64,000 bases of DNA, from assembly GCF_000421825.1 (NCBI RefSeq), contig NZ_ATXT01000014.1, forward strand, positions 124,001 to 188,000, read 5' to 3'. A program made the position numbers and the translations under genes. Source of the stretch: Humibacter albus DSM 18994 (GTDB taxonomy: Bacteria; Actinomycetota; Actinomycetes; Actinomycetales; Microbacteriaceae). Under the pieces are notes generated by a model. It saw only the letters and a list, made by a program, of their open reading frames with translations, did not search any database and was not told where the DNA came from. Of this stretch, positions 35,989 through 45,192 are shown one piece after another; positions within the stretch are counted from its first letter, which is position 1, and every line of letters begins with the position of its first letter.

Positions 35989-36612
35989 ATGGATTGGTCC
36001 GGCTTCTACGCACATCAGACGGGACGCGCGGTGCGCCCCACGTTCTCCGCGGCGCTCGAGGCGGCCGCCGAGGCTGCCGACGGGGCGAGGTTCGGGGCGA
36101 GCGGCGACGAGAAGCGCACCGCGGTCGATCTCGGCTGCGGCGACGGGCTCGAGTCGCGCACGCTCCTGGCAGACGGATGGCGCGTGCTCGCGATCGACGC
36201 GGATCCGAACGTCGTGCAGCGCGTCACGGCCGACGTCCCGGAGGGCGAGCAGGAGCGGCTGACCGTGCGACAGGCATCCTTCGCCGACGTCGCCGAGACT
36301 CCTCTGCCGGATGCCGATCTCGTCTACGCGGGGTTCGCGCTGCCGTTCTGCACGCCGGAGGTCTTCGAGAAGCTGTGGTCGAACATCCGCTCGGCGCTTC
36401 AACCCGGCGGCGTGTTCGCCGGGCAGCTGTTCGGTCCGCACGACGACTTCGCCGCGTGGGAGGAGACGAACACGCACGGCCGTGCCGACGTGGATCGTCT
36501 GCTCGACGGGCTTGAGGTGCTGCAGCTGCACGAGGAGGACAGGGACGGCACCTCGTTCGCGGGCCCGAAGCACTGGCACGTCTTCCACATCGTCGCGAGG
36601 AGGCCGCGATGA
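35989..36612 (+). CDS. Class I SAM-dependent methyltransferase
   Basis: 207 residues, Rossmann fold. Motif I is AVDLGCGDGLESRTLL about residue 45, motif II WRVLAIDADPNVV, motif III QASFADV, and motif post-III DLVYAGFALPFC, then FAGQLFGPHDDF. The substrate cannot be told. The ATG at 35989 follows CAGGAT by six bases, a degenerate leaderless promoter. The stop overlaps the next gene by four bases (ATGA), so the two form a coupled pair. Confidence 0.83.
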   Translation: MDWSGFYAHQTGRAVRPTFSAALEAAAEAADGARFGASGDEKRTAVDLGCGDGLESRTLLADGWRVLAIDADPNVVQRVTADVPEGEQERLTVRQASFADVAETPLPDADLVYAGFALPFCTPEVFEKLWSNIRSALQPGGVFAGQLFGPHDDFAAWEETNTHGRADVDRLLDGLEVLQLHEEDRDGTSFAGPKHWHVFHIVARRPR

Positions 36613-36992
36613 GCGTTCCCGGCGACTGGATCGAGCACCGCAGGCACGACCGCGAGCTCGTCGGATGGATGCGCCCTGCGGCGAGCGAAGAAGGCGACGG
36701 TTTCGTCGTGGTCGACATGCTCGGGCGCGAGCGCACCGGCGTCGTGGACTGGCTTCGTGCCGAAGAGACACTCGACGAGCTCGGTCTCGGCTATCTGGCA
36801 GACCCGTACGAGCTGCTGCTCGACGACGGGCGCTGGCTGCGCGTGCGCATCACCGAGGTGTCACCGGATGGCATCCGCGTGAAGCGGGACGACTGGGGCG
36901 CGATCGACGTGCCGCTGCTCGAGTACTCGCTGGCGTTCCCGGCTCCGCACGAGTTGCGGCCGGTCGAGCCGGGGCGGCCGCTCGTGTTCTGA
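36609..36992 (+). CDS. Hypothetical protein, 127 residues
   Basis: Soluble acidic beta-rich protein of no family I can name; it has DWIEHRRHDRELVGWMRP, GRERTGVVDWLRAEETLDEL and GRWLRVRITEVSPDGIRVKRDD. The last stretch resembles a small SH3-like or OB-like barrel. It starts within the stop of the methyltransferase, with GAGGAGG upstream, so it is co-translated and may share its function. Confidence 0.7.
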   Translation: MSVPGDWIEHRRHDRELVGWMRPAASEEGDGFVVVDMLGRERTGVVDWLRAEETLDELGLGYLADPYELLLDDGRWLRVRITEVSPDGIRVKRDDWGAIDVPLLEYSLAFPAPHELRPVEPGRPLVF

Positions 36993-37039
36993 GCAGGCTC
37001 GCGATCCTGACGACGCTGGGACGACGCGGGCAGCGCTCC

Positions 37040-37639
37040 TCAGCGCGCAGTCTTGCGCGAGGAGATGACGCCCGTGTCGAAGCCGAACAGGTACAGGTTG
37101 CCGTGGAAGCGCGCGTGCTCGATCTTGATGCAGCGGTCCATGACGACGGTCAGGCCCTTCTCCTCGCCGTAGCGCGCGGCATCCTCGTTCCAGATGCCGA
37201 GCTGCACCCACACCGTGGGGGAGCCGACCGCGACGACCTCGTCGATGACGGAGGGGATGTCGGACGGCTTGCGGAAGACGTCGACGATGTCCGGCACCTC
37301 GGGCAGGTCGGCCAGTGACTTGTACACCGGCTGGCCCAGGATGGTGTCGGCGTTCGGGTTCACGAAGTACACCCGGTAGTCGCTCGACTGCAGCAGGTAC
37401 GTTCCCACGAAGTAGCTGGCACGGGACGGGTTGGCGGAGGCGCCGACGATCGCGACCGACTTGGCGCGCTGGAGGATGCCCAGTCGCTGCTTCGCGTCGG
37501 GTCCCGCCCAGGTGCGCTGCGAGCGCAGCAGCCGTGCGAGCGGGGAGTCGGCGGGAAGCGAGCAGCTGAGGCCGTTCGGCAGCTGCGTGACAGCCGTGCC
37601 GGTGGCCGGGTCTTGTGTTTGCGTGACCGTGCTCATCAT
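37040..37639 (-). CDS. CoA-binding (YccU-like) protein
   Basis: 199 residues. A Rossmann CoA-binding domain covers residues 55-180: AKSVAIVGASANPSRASYFV, VYFVNPNADTILGQPVYKSL, DIVDVFRKPSDIPSVIDE, and GLTVVMDRCIKIEH with its conserved Cys. The N-terminus is a longer polar segment. Tandem ATGs at 37639/37636 overlap the stop of the O-acetylhomoserine sulfhydrylase gene. This association is common in actinobacteria, and the protein may modulate sulfur amino acid metabolism, but no mechanism is shown. Confidence 0.83.
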   Translation of the reverse strand: MMSTVTQTQDPATGTAVTQLPNGLSCSLPADSPLARLLRSQRTWAGPDAKQRLGILQRAKSVAIVGASANPSRASYFVGTYLLQSSDYRVYFVNPNADTILGQPVYKSLADLPEVPDIVDVFRKPSDIPSVIDEVVAVGSPTVWVQLGIWNEDAARYGEEKGLTVVMDRCIKIEHARFHGNLYLFGFDTGVISSRKTAR

Positions 37640-38928
37640 TTGCCCTTCAGCGCTGACGTGAGCGCCTGATCCAGATCGTAGATGATGTCGTCGGCCTCTT
37701 CGATGCCGACGCTGATGCGCACGAGACCCGGCAGCACGCCGGCGTCGTGCAGCTGTTGCTCGGTGAGCTGGGCGTGCGTGGTGGAGGCCGGATGGATGAC
37801 CAGGGTCTTCGTGTCGCCGATGTTCGCCAGGTGGCTGGCCAGGTTCACCGACTCGATGAACCCCTGTCCCGCCTCGCGTCCTCCGGCGATCACGAAGCTG
37901 AACACGCTGCCGGGTCCCTCCGGCAGGTACTTCTTCGCGCGGTCGTGGTGCGGATGCGAATCCAGACCCGCCCAGTAGACGTGCTCGATACGGGGGTCGG
38001 CCTCGAGCCATTCGGCCACCGCACGTGCGTTCGCGATGTGAGCCCGCATGCGCAGCGGCAGAGTCTCCACGCCCTGTGCGAGCAGGAACGCGGCGAACGG
38101 GTCGAGCGCCGGACCGATGTCGCGCAGCTGCTCGGCGCGCAGCCGGGTGAGGAACGCGTACTCCCCGAAGTTGCCGTTCCACTGCAGGTTGCCGTACGTG
38201 TGCACGGGCTCGCCGAACAGCGGGAAGCGCGGATTGTGCCAGTCGAAGCGCCCCGACTCGATGACCACGCCGCCGAGCGTCGTGCCGTGGCCGCCGAGGA
38301 ACTTGGTGGCCGAGTGCGTCACGATGTCGGCACCCCACTCGATGGGCCGGTTGAGGTAGGGAGTGGAGATGGTGGAGTCGACGATGAGCGGAACCCCGGC
38401 GGCGTGCGCCACCTCGGCGAGGCCCTCCAGGTCGGCGATGTCGCCCGACGGATTCGCGATGGTCTCGGCGAACACGAACTTCGTCTTGTCCGTGATGGCC
38501 GCGGCGTAGTCGGTCGGATCCGCGCTGTCGATGAACGTGGTCTCGACGCCGAACCGGCGCAGCGTCACGTCGAGCTGCGTCACCGATCCGCCGTACAGGC
38601 TCGAGGAGGCGACGACGTGGTCGCCCGCCCCGGCGAGGCTCGCGAACGTGATGTACTGCGCGCTCAGGCCGGATGCCGTCGCCACCGCCCCGAGACCGCC
38701 CTCGAGGCTCGCGATGCGCTCCTCGAACGACGCGACAGTCGGGTTGTTCAGCCGCGAATAGATGTTCCCGTACTTCTGCAGGGCGAACCGTGCCGCGGCA
38801 TCCGCGGAATCGTCGAAGACGAACGCCGCCGACTGGTAGATGGGGAGCGCACGGGCTCCGGTCACGGGGTCGGGGATGTTGCCGGCATGGATCGCACGTG
38901 TGCGAAAGCCGAATTCGCGGTCTGCCAC
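37636..38928 (-). CDS. metY: O-acetylhomoserine/O-acetylserine sulfhydrylase
   Basis: PLP enzyme making homocysteine (or cysteine) from the O-acetyl amino acid and sulfide, in direct sulfhydrylation. 430 residues: [20 protein letters not shown] at the start, the SRLNNPT element, the PLP lysine in [14 protein letters not shown] about residue 208, and FSFVIAGG near the end, typical of the Cys/Met metabolism family. GTG at 38928 is six bases behind TACGGT (leaderless); the ATG seven codons upstream lies within the promoter. Followed in the operon by the CoA-binding gene. Presence of MetY points to direct sulfhydrylation for methionine. Confidence 0.9.
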   Translation of the reverse strand: MADREFGFRTRAIHAGNIPDPVTGARALPIYQSAAFVFDDSADAAARFALQKYGNIYSRLNNPTVASFEERIASLEGGLGAVATASGLSAQYITFASLAGAGDHVVASSSLYGGSVTQLDVTLRRFGVETTFIDSADPTDYAAAITDKTKFVFAETIANPSGDIADLEGLAEVAHAAGVPLIVDSTISTPYLNRPIEWGADIVTHSATKFLGGHGTTLGGVVIESGRFDWHNPRFPLFGEPVHTYGNLQWNGNFGEYAFLTRLRAEQLRDIGPALDPFAAFLLAQGVETLPLRMRAHIANARAVAEWLEADPRIEHVYWAGLDSHPHHDRAKKYLPEGPGSVFSFVIAGGREAGQGFIESVNLASHLANIGDTKTLVIHPASTTHAQLTEQQLHDAGVLPGLVRISVGIEEADDIIYDLDQALTSALKGK

Positions 38929-39012
38929 CCCGCTACCGTAGCGGAGCATCCGCGCCGGGGCGCCCGGCGCCGTAACAGAGCGTCAACCACCGCATCGAGC
39001 GCGGTTCGACCG

Positions 39013-40590
39013 TCACGAGTTGGTCGTCAGGGCCTGCAGCAGCGCCTCGCCGTCCGGAACTCCGAGACCGGTGCAGGCGTCCCAGCCGGCGTGCGCCCGA
39101 TAGGCGCCGTTGTCGCCGCTGACGATGTCGCGGAACCCGGGTGCCGTCGCGCCATCCGAGGCGCCGGGGTAGACCCGCAGCGGCAGGAGGCCGAGCGGTT
39201 TGCCGGTCGCTTGCACGAGGCGTGCCGCCAGTGCCGCCCAGAGCGGTGCGACCGCGCTCGTGCCGCCGATCACGGTGTCGGTGCCGTCGACACGCACCCG
39301 GTATCCCGTCTCCGGGTCGGCGTTGCCCGCCACATCCGGCACGCCACGCCCCGTGCCGCCGGAGGCGGACGGCGGAACGCCGACGTTCCGCTGCCACGAC
39401 GGCGTGCCGAAGGAGTCGCTCACGCCGCCGCCGGTGGCGCCACGGCCGGAGCCGTCGTTCCACACCACTTCGCTTTGCACCTCACCGGTGGCGGCGTTCG
39501 CCTTCAGACTCGTGCCCCCGCAGGCGAGGAGGTGCGGGCTCGAAGCCGGGAAGTCCACGTGCGCCGCACCGTCATCCACGCGGTCGGAGCTGCCGTCGTC
39601 TCCCGCCGCGGCCGTCACCGTGACGCCGAGTGCTGCGGCATCGACGAGGGCGTCGTCGAAGGCAGAACGGGCCTGCGCGGTCCACGCGTCCTCGCTCTGT
39701 CCCCAGCTGATGCTGAGGGCGTCGGGTGTCGGGCTGGCGTGCGCGGCCTGCGTGATGGCATCCACGAATCCCGCGTCGGTGTTCGGGGCGAAGTACACGA
39801 GGAGGTGTGCGGCGGGCGCCAGCGCCCCGATCACCTCGATGTCGAGCAGCACTTCGCCGTCGGCGCCGTTCGGATCGCCGCCCGGCTGATTGGATGCCCC
39901 GTCCACGCCGACAGCCGAGACCTGCGGCGTGCTCAATCCCAGCGAGGAGAAGTACGTGTCGAGATCCGGCTGGTCGAATCCGCCGCCGAGCTCGACGATC
40001 GCCACGGTGCGGCCGGCGCCGGGAGCCGCGCCGCCGGGTGCTGCGGGGAAGCGGTAGATCTCGCCGACCTCGACCGGAGAGTAGCTGACCGCAGCGGCCG
40101 CGGCCGGCATCGCCACGAAGTGCGCTGTGGCCTGAGGGCGGTCGTCGAGGCCGAGCACCGCGACCACGCGCTCGTGCAGCTCATCGGGCAGCCGGATGGG
40201 CCCGGTGCGTTGCCGGAAGCGCACCTCGGCACCGTCGGGCGGCGTGTGCGTCGCGCTCTGCAGGCTCGTGCCGAACAGCTCGCGCACCACGGCGGCGCTC
40301 GCGCGGATGCGAACGCGCCGTTCGCCGGGATCCACGCTCAGCACCTCGGCTCCCGCGGCTTCCGCCTCGGCCGTCACGGCCCGCACATCGTCCGGATCGG
40401 CGCCGTAACGTCGCACGAACTCGTCTCGCGGGATCGGGTTCAGCAGCACCTCGTGCGGCACCGGCTCGCGCCGTCGCAGCACGAGGGTCGCCTCGATCTG
40501 CTCGTCGTCGGGCACCGGGGCGGTCGCCGGAGCGAACTCCTCGCGGTGGCTTCCCGGCAACTCGTGCGATGCGCTCTGCTTCTCGCTCAT
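39013..40590 (-). CDS. S53 family peptidase (sedolisin/kumamolisin type) with prodomain
   Basis: Serine-carboxyl peptidase of 525 residues. Residues 30-155 form the pro-kumamolisin activation domain (LVLRRREPVPHEVL to TGPIRLP). The catalytic domain then shows the Glu/Asp pair in GEVLLDIEV about residue 240, the oxyanion Asp in AAAGDDGSSD about 325, and Ser in IGGTSAVAPLW about 450, followed by the calcium site near DACTGLGVPDG. I find no signal peptide, as in kumamolisin-type precursors, so the export route is unclear. The ATG at 40590 begins MSEKQSASHE. It stands alone; an acidic-pH protease role is inferred from the family. Confidence 0.88.
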   Translation of the reverse strand: MSEKQSASHELPGSHREEFAPATAPVPDDEQIEATLVLRRREPVPHEVLLNPIPRDEFVRRYGADPDDVRAVTAEAEAAGAEVLSVDPGERRVRIRASAAVVRELFGTSLQSATHTPPDGAEVRFRQRTGPIRLPDELHERVVAVLGLDDRPQATAHFVAMPAAAAAVSYSPVEVGEIYRFPAAPGGAAPGAGRTVAIVELGGGFDQPDLDTYFSSLGLSTPQVSAVGVDGASNQPGGDPNGADGEVLLDIEVIGALAPAAHLLVYFAPNTDAGFVDAITQAAHASPTPDALSISWGQSEDAWTAQARSAFDDALVDAAALGVTVTAAAGDDGSSDRVDDGAAHVDFPASSPHLLACGGTSLKANAATGEVQSEVVWNDGSGRGATGGGVSDSFGTPSWQRNVGVPPSASGGTGRGVPDVAGNADPETGYRVRVDGTDTVIGGTSAVAPLWAALAARLVQATGKPLGLLPLRVYPGASDGATAPGFRDIVSGDNGAYRAHAGWDACTGLGVPDGEALLQALTTNS

Positions 40591-40764
40591 GTCTCAGGCG
40601 TACCACCGGCGCCCGACACGGGCGACGTGCGTGACCGTGCAGCTGGTCAACCGCGGTGCGCCGGACCTAACACCTCTGCGAGGCGTCGGCGTGTACGGCG
40701 CCGTGCTGTGTGACTGCACGGGCCGACTGCGGTGCGCCGGCCAGGGGACGGCGCACGAGACAAC

Positions 40765-42453
40765 TCAAATCCACCCGATCGTTCCGATACCGGTCGTGAA
40801 GTTCGGCAGCCACATGTGCATCTGCCAGTACGAGAACGGGATCTGCATGCCCGTCCAGATCGGGTAGAAGAAGACACTGACGCCGGTGATGATCACGAGG
40901 AACACGACGAGCGTGCTGAGTCCGCGCACCCGGTCGTACGACTCGTCGGTGGGCCTGCCGACGATGAGCGCGAACACCGCCGCGAGCGCGAGGTACAGGT
41001 ACGGGGCGAACGCGATCGAGTAGAACGTGAAGATGGTGCGGCCGGTGTAGAGCATCCAGGGCAGATAGCCGGCGGCGAGCCCCATCAGGATCATGCCGTG
41101 ACGCCAGTCTCGGTAGCGGATCAGCCGGTAGATCAGGTAGATCACTGCCGCCGTGCCCGCCCACCAGATGATCGGATTGCCGAGGTCGGTGATGGCCGAC
41201 GCGCATCCGCCGCTCGAGGTGCAGCCGCCCGAGCCGTCGTTCGTGCCGAGGTAGTACATGCTCGTCGGACGCAGCTGCAGCAGCCAGGTCAGCGGGTTCG
41301 ACTGGTACGGGTGCGGCGTGTGCAGGTTGATCGAGTACCCGTACATCTCGCTCTGGTAGTGCCACAGGTTCTGCGCCCAGTCCGGCACCCACGACAGCGC
41401 CCCGGTCCAGTGCGCGCCCGGTGTGGTCTGCACCCAGTTCCGGTAGTAGCCGCCCGGGTTCAGCAGCCAGCCGGCCCAGGTTCCCACGTAGACGACGAAC
41501 GCCACCGGCACCATGAGCACGAAGGCGACGATGCCGCCCTTCAGGATGCCCGCCTCCGGCCAGTCGGAGACGCCCGCCCGCCTGCGCGCCAGCACGTCCA
41601 CCAGCACCACGTACACCGCGAAGAACGCGAGAAAGTAGAAGCCGGTCCATTTCACGCCCGCGTCGAGCCCGAGCAGGATGCCTGCGGCGAGCAGCCACGG
41701 ACGCCACCACATCCAGGGTCCCCAGCCGAGTGTGCGGCCTTGCTCGACGCGGGCCGCCACCCACGCGGCGAGCCGTTTCTCGTGCCAGGAGCGGTCCAGC
41801 AGCAGGCATCCGAAGGCGAGCAGCGCGAGGAACATCACGGAGTCGTCCAGGATGGCCACCCGGCTCATCACGATGGCGTTGCCATCGATCGCCATGATGA
41901 ATCCGGCGACCGACGCGATCAGCGTGGAGCGGAACATCCGCTTCGCGATCAGCATCAGCAGCACCACGGCGAGGATGCCGACCACCGCGGTCGAGATGCG
42001 CCAGCCCACCGCGTTCTGCGCGCCGAAGATCGCCAGGCCGACCGCCATCATCCACTTGCCGAACGGGGGATGCGCGACGAACTCCGGATCGTTCGTGTAC
42101 GAGTTCACGTCGCCGTCGGCGAAGGCCTGGTCGATGTTCGCCGGCCACGCCGCCTCCCAGCCCTTGTGCAGAAGGGTCCAGGCGTCTTTGACGTAGAACG
42201 TCTCGTCGAAGATGAGCGAGTGCGGATCGCCGAGCGCCCAGAGCCGCGCGACGATGGCGACGAGTGTGACGAAGGCGGGGAGCCCCCAGTTGTAGAGCCG
42301 CAGCTTCGCCGGCGTGTTCACGGTGCGCGCGAACCAGCGGTCGAGGCGGGAGCCGCGCGGCTCGTCGAACCCGTCCGGCTCGTCGAACCCGTCCGGCTCG
42401 TCGGCGTCGCGGGGCGCATCGGCGCTCGCGGCCGTCGATCCGGGGGCAGTCAC
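40765..42453 (-). CDS. Dolichyl-phosphate-mannose--protein mannosyltransferase (GT39)
   Basis: 562-residue polytopic membrane enzyme that transfers mannose from a polyprenyl phosphate to Ser/Thr of secreted proteins, as actinobacterial Pmt does with Sec-exported substrates. The key DE pair is in IFDETFYVKDAW after the first helix; HPPFGKWMMA, GVKWTGFYFLAFF and a C-terminal six-helix block follow. The N-terminal 40 residues are acidic and contain two copies of DEPDGF from an 18-base tandem repeat. GTG at 42453 is seven bases behind TAGCAT; that -10 overlaps the -10 of divergent rsmI. The pairing with rsmI is common in actinobacteria. Confidence 0.88.
   Translation of the reverse strand: MTAPGSTAASADAPRDADEPDGFDEPDGFDEPRGSRLDRWFARTVNTPAKLRLYNWGLPAFVTLVAIVARLWALGDPHSLIFDETFYVKDAWTLLHKGWEAAWPANIDQAFADGDVNSYTNDPEFVAHPPFGKWMMAVGLAIFGAQNAVGWRISTAVVGILAVVLLMLIAKRMFRSTLIASVAGFIMAIDGNAIVMSRVAILDDSVMFLALLAFGCLLLDRSWHEKRLAAWVAARVEQGRTLGWGPWMWWRPWLLAAGILLGLDAGVKWTGFYFLAFFAVYVVLVDVLARRRAGVSDWPEAGILKGGIVAFVLMVPVAFVVYVGTWAGWLLNPGGYYRNWVQTTPGAHWTGALSWVPDWAQNLWHYQSEMYGYSINLHTPHPYQSNPLTWLLQLRPTSMYYLGTNDGSGGCTSSGGCASAITDLGNPIIWWAGTAAVIYLIYRLIRYRDWRHGMILMGLAAGYLPWMLYTGRTIFTFYSIAFAPYLYLALAAVFALIVGRPTDESYDRVRGLSTLVVFLVIITGVSVFFYPIWTGMQIPFSYWQMHMWLPNFTTGIGTIGWI
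42361..42403. repeat. 18-bp in-frame tandem repeat in the mannosyltransferase N-terminus
   Basis: Two perfect copies (42361-42378, 42379-42396) and a partial third, giving the repeated DEPDGF hexapeptide. Confidence 0.9.
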
Positions 42454-42460
42454 GACGGCA

Positions 42461-42470
42461 ATGCTATGAC
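42461..42470. promoter_or_regulatory. Overlapping divergent -10 elements of mannosyltransferase and rsmI
   Basis: TAGCAT on the minus strand (42466-42461) precedes the mannosyltransferase GTG by seven bases, and TATGAC on the plus strand (42465-42470) precedes the rsmI GTG by seven. The two elements share the TA step at 42465-42466, so the promoters cannot be used at once. Confidence 0.6.
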
Positions 42471-42477
42471 TGAACAC

Positions 42478-43287
42478 GTGATCATCCTCGCGGCGACGCC
42501 TATCGGCAATCTGGGCGACGCCTCCCGTCGGCTCGTGGACGCGCTCGAGAACGCCGAGGCGGTGGCCGCCGAAGACACCAGGGTCGCGCAGCGACTGCTG
42601 AAGGGCCTCGGGGTCGACAACCGGCCGCGCCTGATCGCGCTGCACGACCACAACGAGCGCGAGCGTTCCGCGGATCTCGTGGAGTTCGCGCGCGAGGGCG
42701 ATCTGCTCGTGCTCTCGGATGCCGGCATGCCGACCGTCTCGGATCCGGGCTATCACCTGGTGACGGCGGCGATCGAGCAGGGCGTCGAGGTGACCGTCAT
42801 CCCCGGGCCGAGTGCCGTTCTGACGGCGCTCGCCGTCTCCGGACTGCCGACGGACCGGTTCACGTTCGAAGGGTTCCTGCCGCGCAAGGCGGGGGAGAAG
42901 GCATCCGCTCTGGCGTCGCTGGCCGACGAGCGGCGCACCATGGTGTTCTTCGAGTCGCCGAACCGGCTCGCCGAGTCGTTGAAGGCGATCGCGCACGCGT
43001 TCGGCGCGCGCCGCGTCGCCGTCTGCCGGGAGTTGACGAAACTGCACGAGGAGGTGCGCCGCGGTATCGCCGAGGAGCTCGTGGAGTGGGCGGAGGGCGC
43101 TCGGGGCGAGATCGTCATCGTGGTCGCCGGCGCACCGGCGCGCGTGGTCGATCTGGAGACCGCCGTGCAGGAGGTGCTGTTGCTCACTGCGACCGAGAGC
43201 CTGAAGGATGCCTGCGCCTCCGTCGCCGCCCGCACCGGCCTCTCGCGCCGGACCCTCTACGAGGCCGCGCTCCGCGCGCGGGCCTAG
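42478..43287 (+). CDS. rsmI: 16S rRNA (cytidine(1402)-2'-O)-methyltransferase
   Basis: SAM-dependent enzyme of the tetrapyrrole-methylase fold, which 2'-O-methylates C1402 of 16S rRNA in the decoding centre. 269 residues. Family blocks: IILAATPIGNLGDASRRL at the very start, AEDTRVAQRLL, LSDAGMPTVSDPGYHLV, IPGPSAVLTALAVSGLP and VCRELTKLHEEV. GTG at 42478 gives the usual RsmI N-terminus; the ATG at 42466 lies within the promoter element. The C-terminal helix-turn-helix-like portion (SRRTLYEAAL) is standard for the family. Confidence 0.9.
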   Translation: MIILAATPIGNLGDASRRLVDALENAEAVAAEDTRVAQRLLKGLGVDNRPRLIALHDHNERERSADLVEFAREGDLLVLSDAGMPTVSDPGYHLVTAAIEQGVEVTVIPGPSAVLTALAVSGLPTDRFTFEGFLPRKAGEKASALASLADERRTMVFFESPNRLAESLKAIAHAFGARRVAVCRELTKLHEEVRRGIAEELVEWAEGARGEIVIVVAGAPARVVDLETAVQEVLLLTATESLKDACASVAARTGLSRRTLYEAALRARA

Positions 43288-43415
43288 GCCGTCCGCCCCG
43301 CCCGGCATCCGGTGCTGTTGCCGGCACCCGGGAACCGTCGGTGCAGTGTGCGTGGAACCCGTGGGTGTGGGCTGTCGAGAGCTCGCTGGGGAGCCCGCCG
43401 GGGGAGAATGGGACG

Positions 43416-44468
43416 ATGACCGAACCCCGCGGAGCGCTGCTGGTCGGCAGCGTCAACTACGACGACGCCGAGACGACGATGCGCACGGCCGCGCAGCTGA
43501 TGGGACCGCTGTTGAAGCGCATCCCGGACGGCGAGCCCGGCCGCCGCTTCCACTGGATCATGTTCCAGCCCGACGTGCTGGGACAGGCGGTGGGCATCGA
43601 GCGCGTGGGCGAGCATCCGGTGCCGCTGCGCATGCTCGACGCCCGTCCGCTTCGCGTCGCCGACGGAGTCGACCCCGCGTCGATCGAGTTCCCGCCGCTG
43701 GGCTATGCGGCGGCAGCCGTCGAGTCGTATGAGATCTTCCGCCGTCTTCGCGATGAAGGCCACATCCGGCCGGGGACACGGTTCCAGGTGTCGCTGCCCA
43801 CGCCGCTCGCGGTGGTCGGCGCGTTCTTCCCGCCCGAGCAGCGCGCGGCCATCGAGCCCGTGTACCGGCGGGCGATGTATCGGGAGCTCGACGCGATCCT
43901 GGATGCCATCCCGCACGACGATCTCGCCATTCAGTGGGACAACGCGGTCGAGTTCGGCATCATCGAGGACATCGCGCATCGGGGCGGCCACGGCGCGGAA
44001 TCCTGGTGGGGCGACGACGTGTGGGCCGGACTGACGCAGCGGTCGGCGGACCAGGCATCCCGTGTGCCCGAGGACGTCGAGGTCGGGTTCCACCTCTGCT
44101 ACGGCGATGTGGCCGAGAAGCACTTCATCGAGCCGGCCGACGCGGGCAACCTCGTGCGCTTCGCGAACATGGTGACGGATGCCGCCACCCGGCCGATCAC
44201 GTGGATCCACCTGCCCGTGCCCATCGAGCGCGACGACGACGCGTACTTCGCGCCGCTCGACGGCCTCCGGCTGCACGAGGACACCGAGCTGTACCTGGGG
44301 CTCGTGCACCGCGAGGACGGCCCGGATGGCGCGCGCCGCCGTATCGCCACGGCCCTCCGGCACGCGCCGGCGTTCGGAGTGGCGACCGAATGCGGCATCG
44401 GGCGGGCGCCGGAGGGGACGACGGACGGCATCCTGCGCACGCACGCGGAGGTCGCCGCCGCCTGGTGA
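43416..44468 (+). CDS. MetE C-terminal-domain-like protein (cobalamin-independent methionine synthase fold)
   Basis: 350 residues, UROD/MetE-like TIM barrel. Two regions recall the zinc-binding catalytic domain of MetE: FHLCYGD about residue 225 (His-x-Cys) and VATECGIGRA about 324 (the second Cys, compare PDCGLKTR in MetE). The N-terminal folate-binding half of MetE is missing. Relatives act in methyl transfer with other donors or are of unknown use. The ATG at 43416 is six bases behind GAGAAT. No methionine genes are directly adjacent, although metY is 5 kb away. Whether it makes methionine is untested. Confidence 0.7.
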   Translation: MTEPRGALLVGSVNYDDAETTMRTAAQLMGPLLKRIPDGEPGRRFHWIMFQPDVLGQAVGIERVGEHPVPLRMLDARPLRVADGVDPASIEFPPLGYAAAAVESYEIFRRLRDEGHIRPGTRFQVSLPTPLAVVGAFFPPEQRAAIEPVYRRAMYRELDAILDAIPHDDLAIQWDNAVEFGIIEDIAHRGGHGAESWWGDDVWAGLTQRSADQASRVPEDVEVGFHLCYGDVAEKHFIEPADAGNLVRFANMVTDAATRPITWIHLPVPIERDDDAYFAPLDGLRLHEDTELYLGLVHREDGPDGARRRIATALRHAPAFGVATECGIGRAPEGTTDGILRTHAEVAAAW

Positions 44469-44561
44469 CCGCACTCGGGATGCCGGGTCGTCGCTCGGGA
44501 TGCGGTGCGGGATGCGGGTCGCGCGCCGTCGTCGACATGACGGATCGCGCTCTTCCGACCG

Positions 44562-44586
44562 AAAACATGGCAGATGGGCATGTTTT
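44562..44586. terminator. AT-rich 8-bp inverted repeat between convergent genes
   Basis: AAAACATG (44562-44569) and CATGTTTT (44579-44586) flank a 9-base loop in the 184-base gap between the convergent MetE-like and DUF488 genes. The stem ends in four T on both strands, so it could serve as a weak bidirectional terminator; an operator is also possible. The rest of the gap is G/C repeats (about 44604-44640) with no gene. Confidence 0.5.
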
Positions 44587-44652
44587 GAGGCGGACGTCAT
44601 GTCGGGCCGGAGCGGACCGGGCCGGACCGGCTCGGACCGGATGGCGACGGCG

Positions 44653-45192
44653 TCAATCGGACGGGTAGGTGACCTGCCCGTCGACTCCGACGTGAGCGCC
44701 CGGCGTGAGCGTGGCCGGGTCGATCCGGGGTCCGTCGGCTGAGCCCATGAGGTGACGCACGTCTTCCCCGGCCGCGAGCAGGTGGTCGGCGATGATGCGG
44801 CGGTGGCAGCGCCACCACACGGCTTCGGAGCACATCACGGCGACCTGCTCGGCACCCTCGGACCGCAGCCGTCGCAGGGCGTCGCTGAAAGCATCCGAGA
44901 GCGCGTAGTCCGCGTAGTTGTGGAAGCTGCGGTTGCGCCAGAGCGCGTTCACCTCGAACGGGATGGTCTTCGAGACGGGCCGCAGTCCGCCGAGCGCGGC
45001 CTCGTGCCGGTATCGGATGCCGGCGTCCGCCAAGGCGGGCTCCAGCGCCTCCTCGTCGAACTGCGGATTGCTGCGCGAACCGGGCAGCTTGCGCACGTCG
45101 ACGAGCAGGGTCACGCGCGCTTCGGCCAGCAGAGCGAGGAAGGCCCCGATCGTGCGGTCGGAGTGCCCGACCGTGAAGAACCTGTTCGTCAC
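44653..45192 (-). CDS. DUF488 family protein
   Basis: 179 residues, cytosolic. Family blocks: FFTVGHSDRTIGAFLALLAE, LLVDVRKLPGSRSNPQFDEE, YRHEAALGGLRP, and VAVMCSEAVWWRCHRRIIAD with two Cys. Function of DUF488 is not established. GTG at 45192 overlaps the stop of the DUF2945 gene by four bases, so the genes are coupled. Confidence 0.82.
   Translation of the reverse strand: MTNRFFTVGHSDRTIGAFLALLAEARVTLLVDVRKLPGSRSNPQFDEEALEPALADAGIRYRHEAALGGLRPVSKTIPFEVNALWRNRSFHNYADYALSDAFSDALRRLRSEGAEQVAVMCSEAVWWRCHRRIIADHLLAAGEDVRHLMGSADGPRIDPATLTPGAHVGVDGQVTYPSD

Noticed and set aside
40732-42477. Long N-terminal extension of rsmI
   Set aside because: It is antisense to the mannosyltransferase; the RsmI family starts at IILAATPIGNL and a promoter element precedes GTG 42478.
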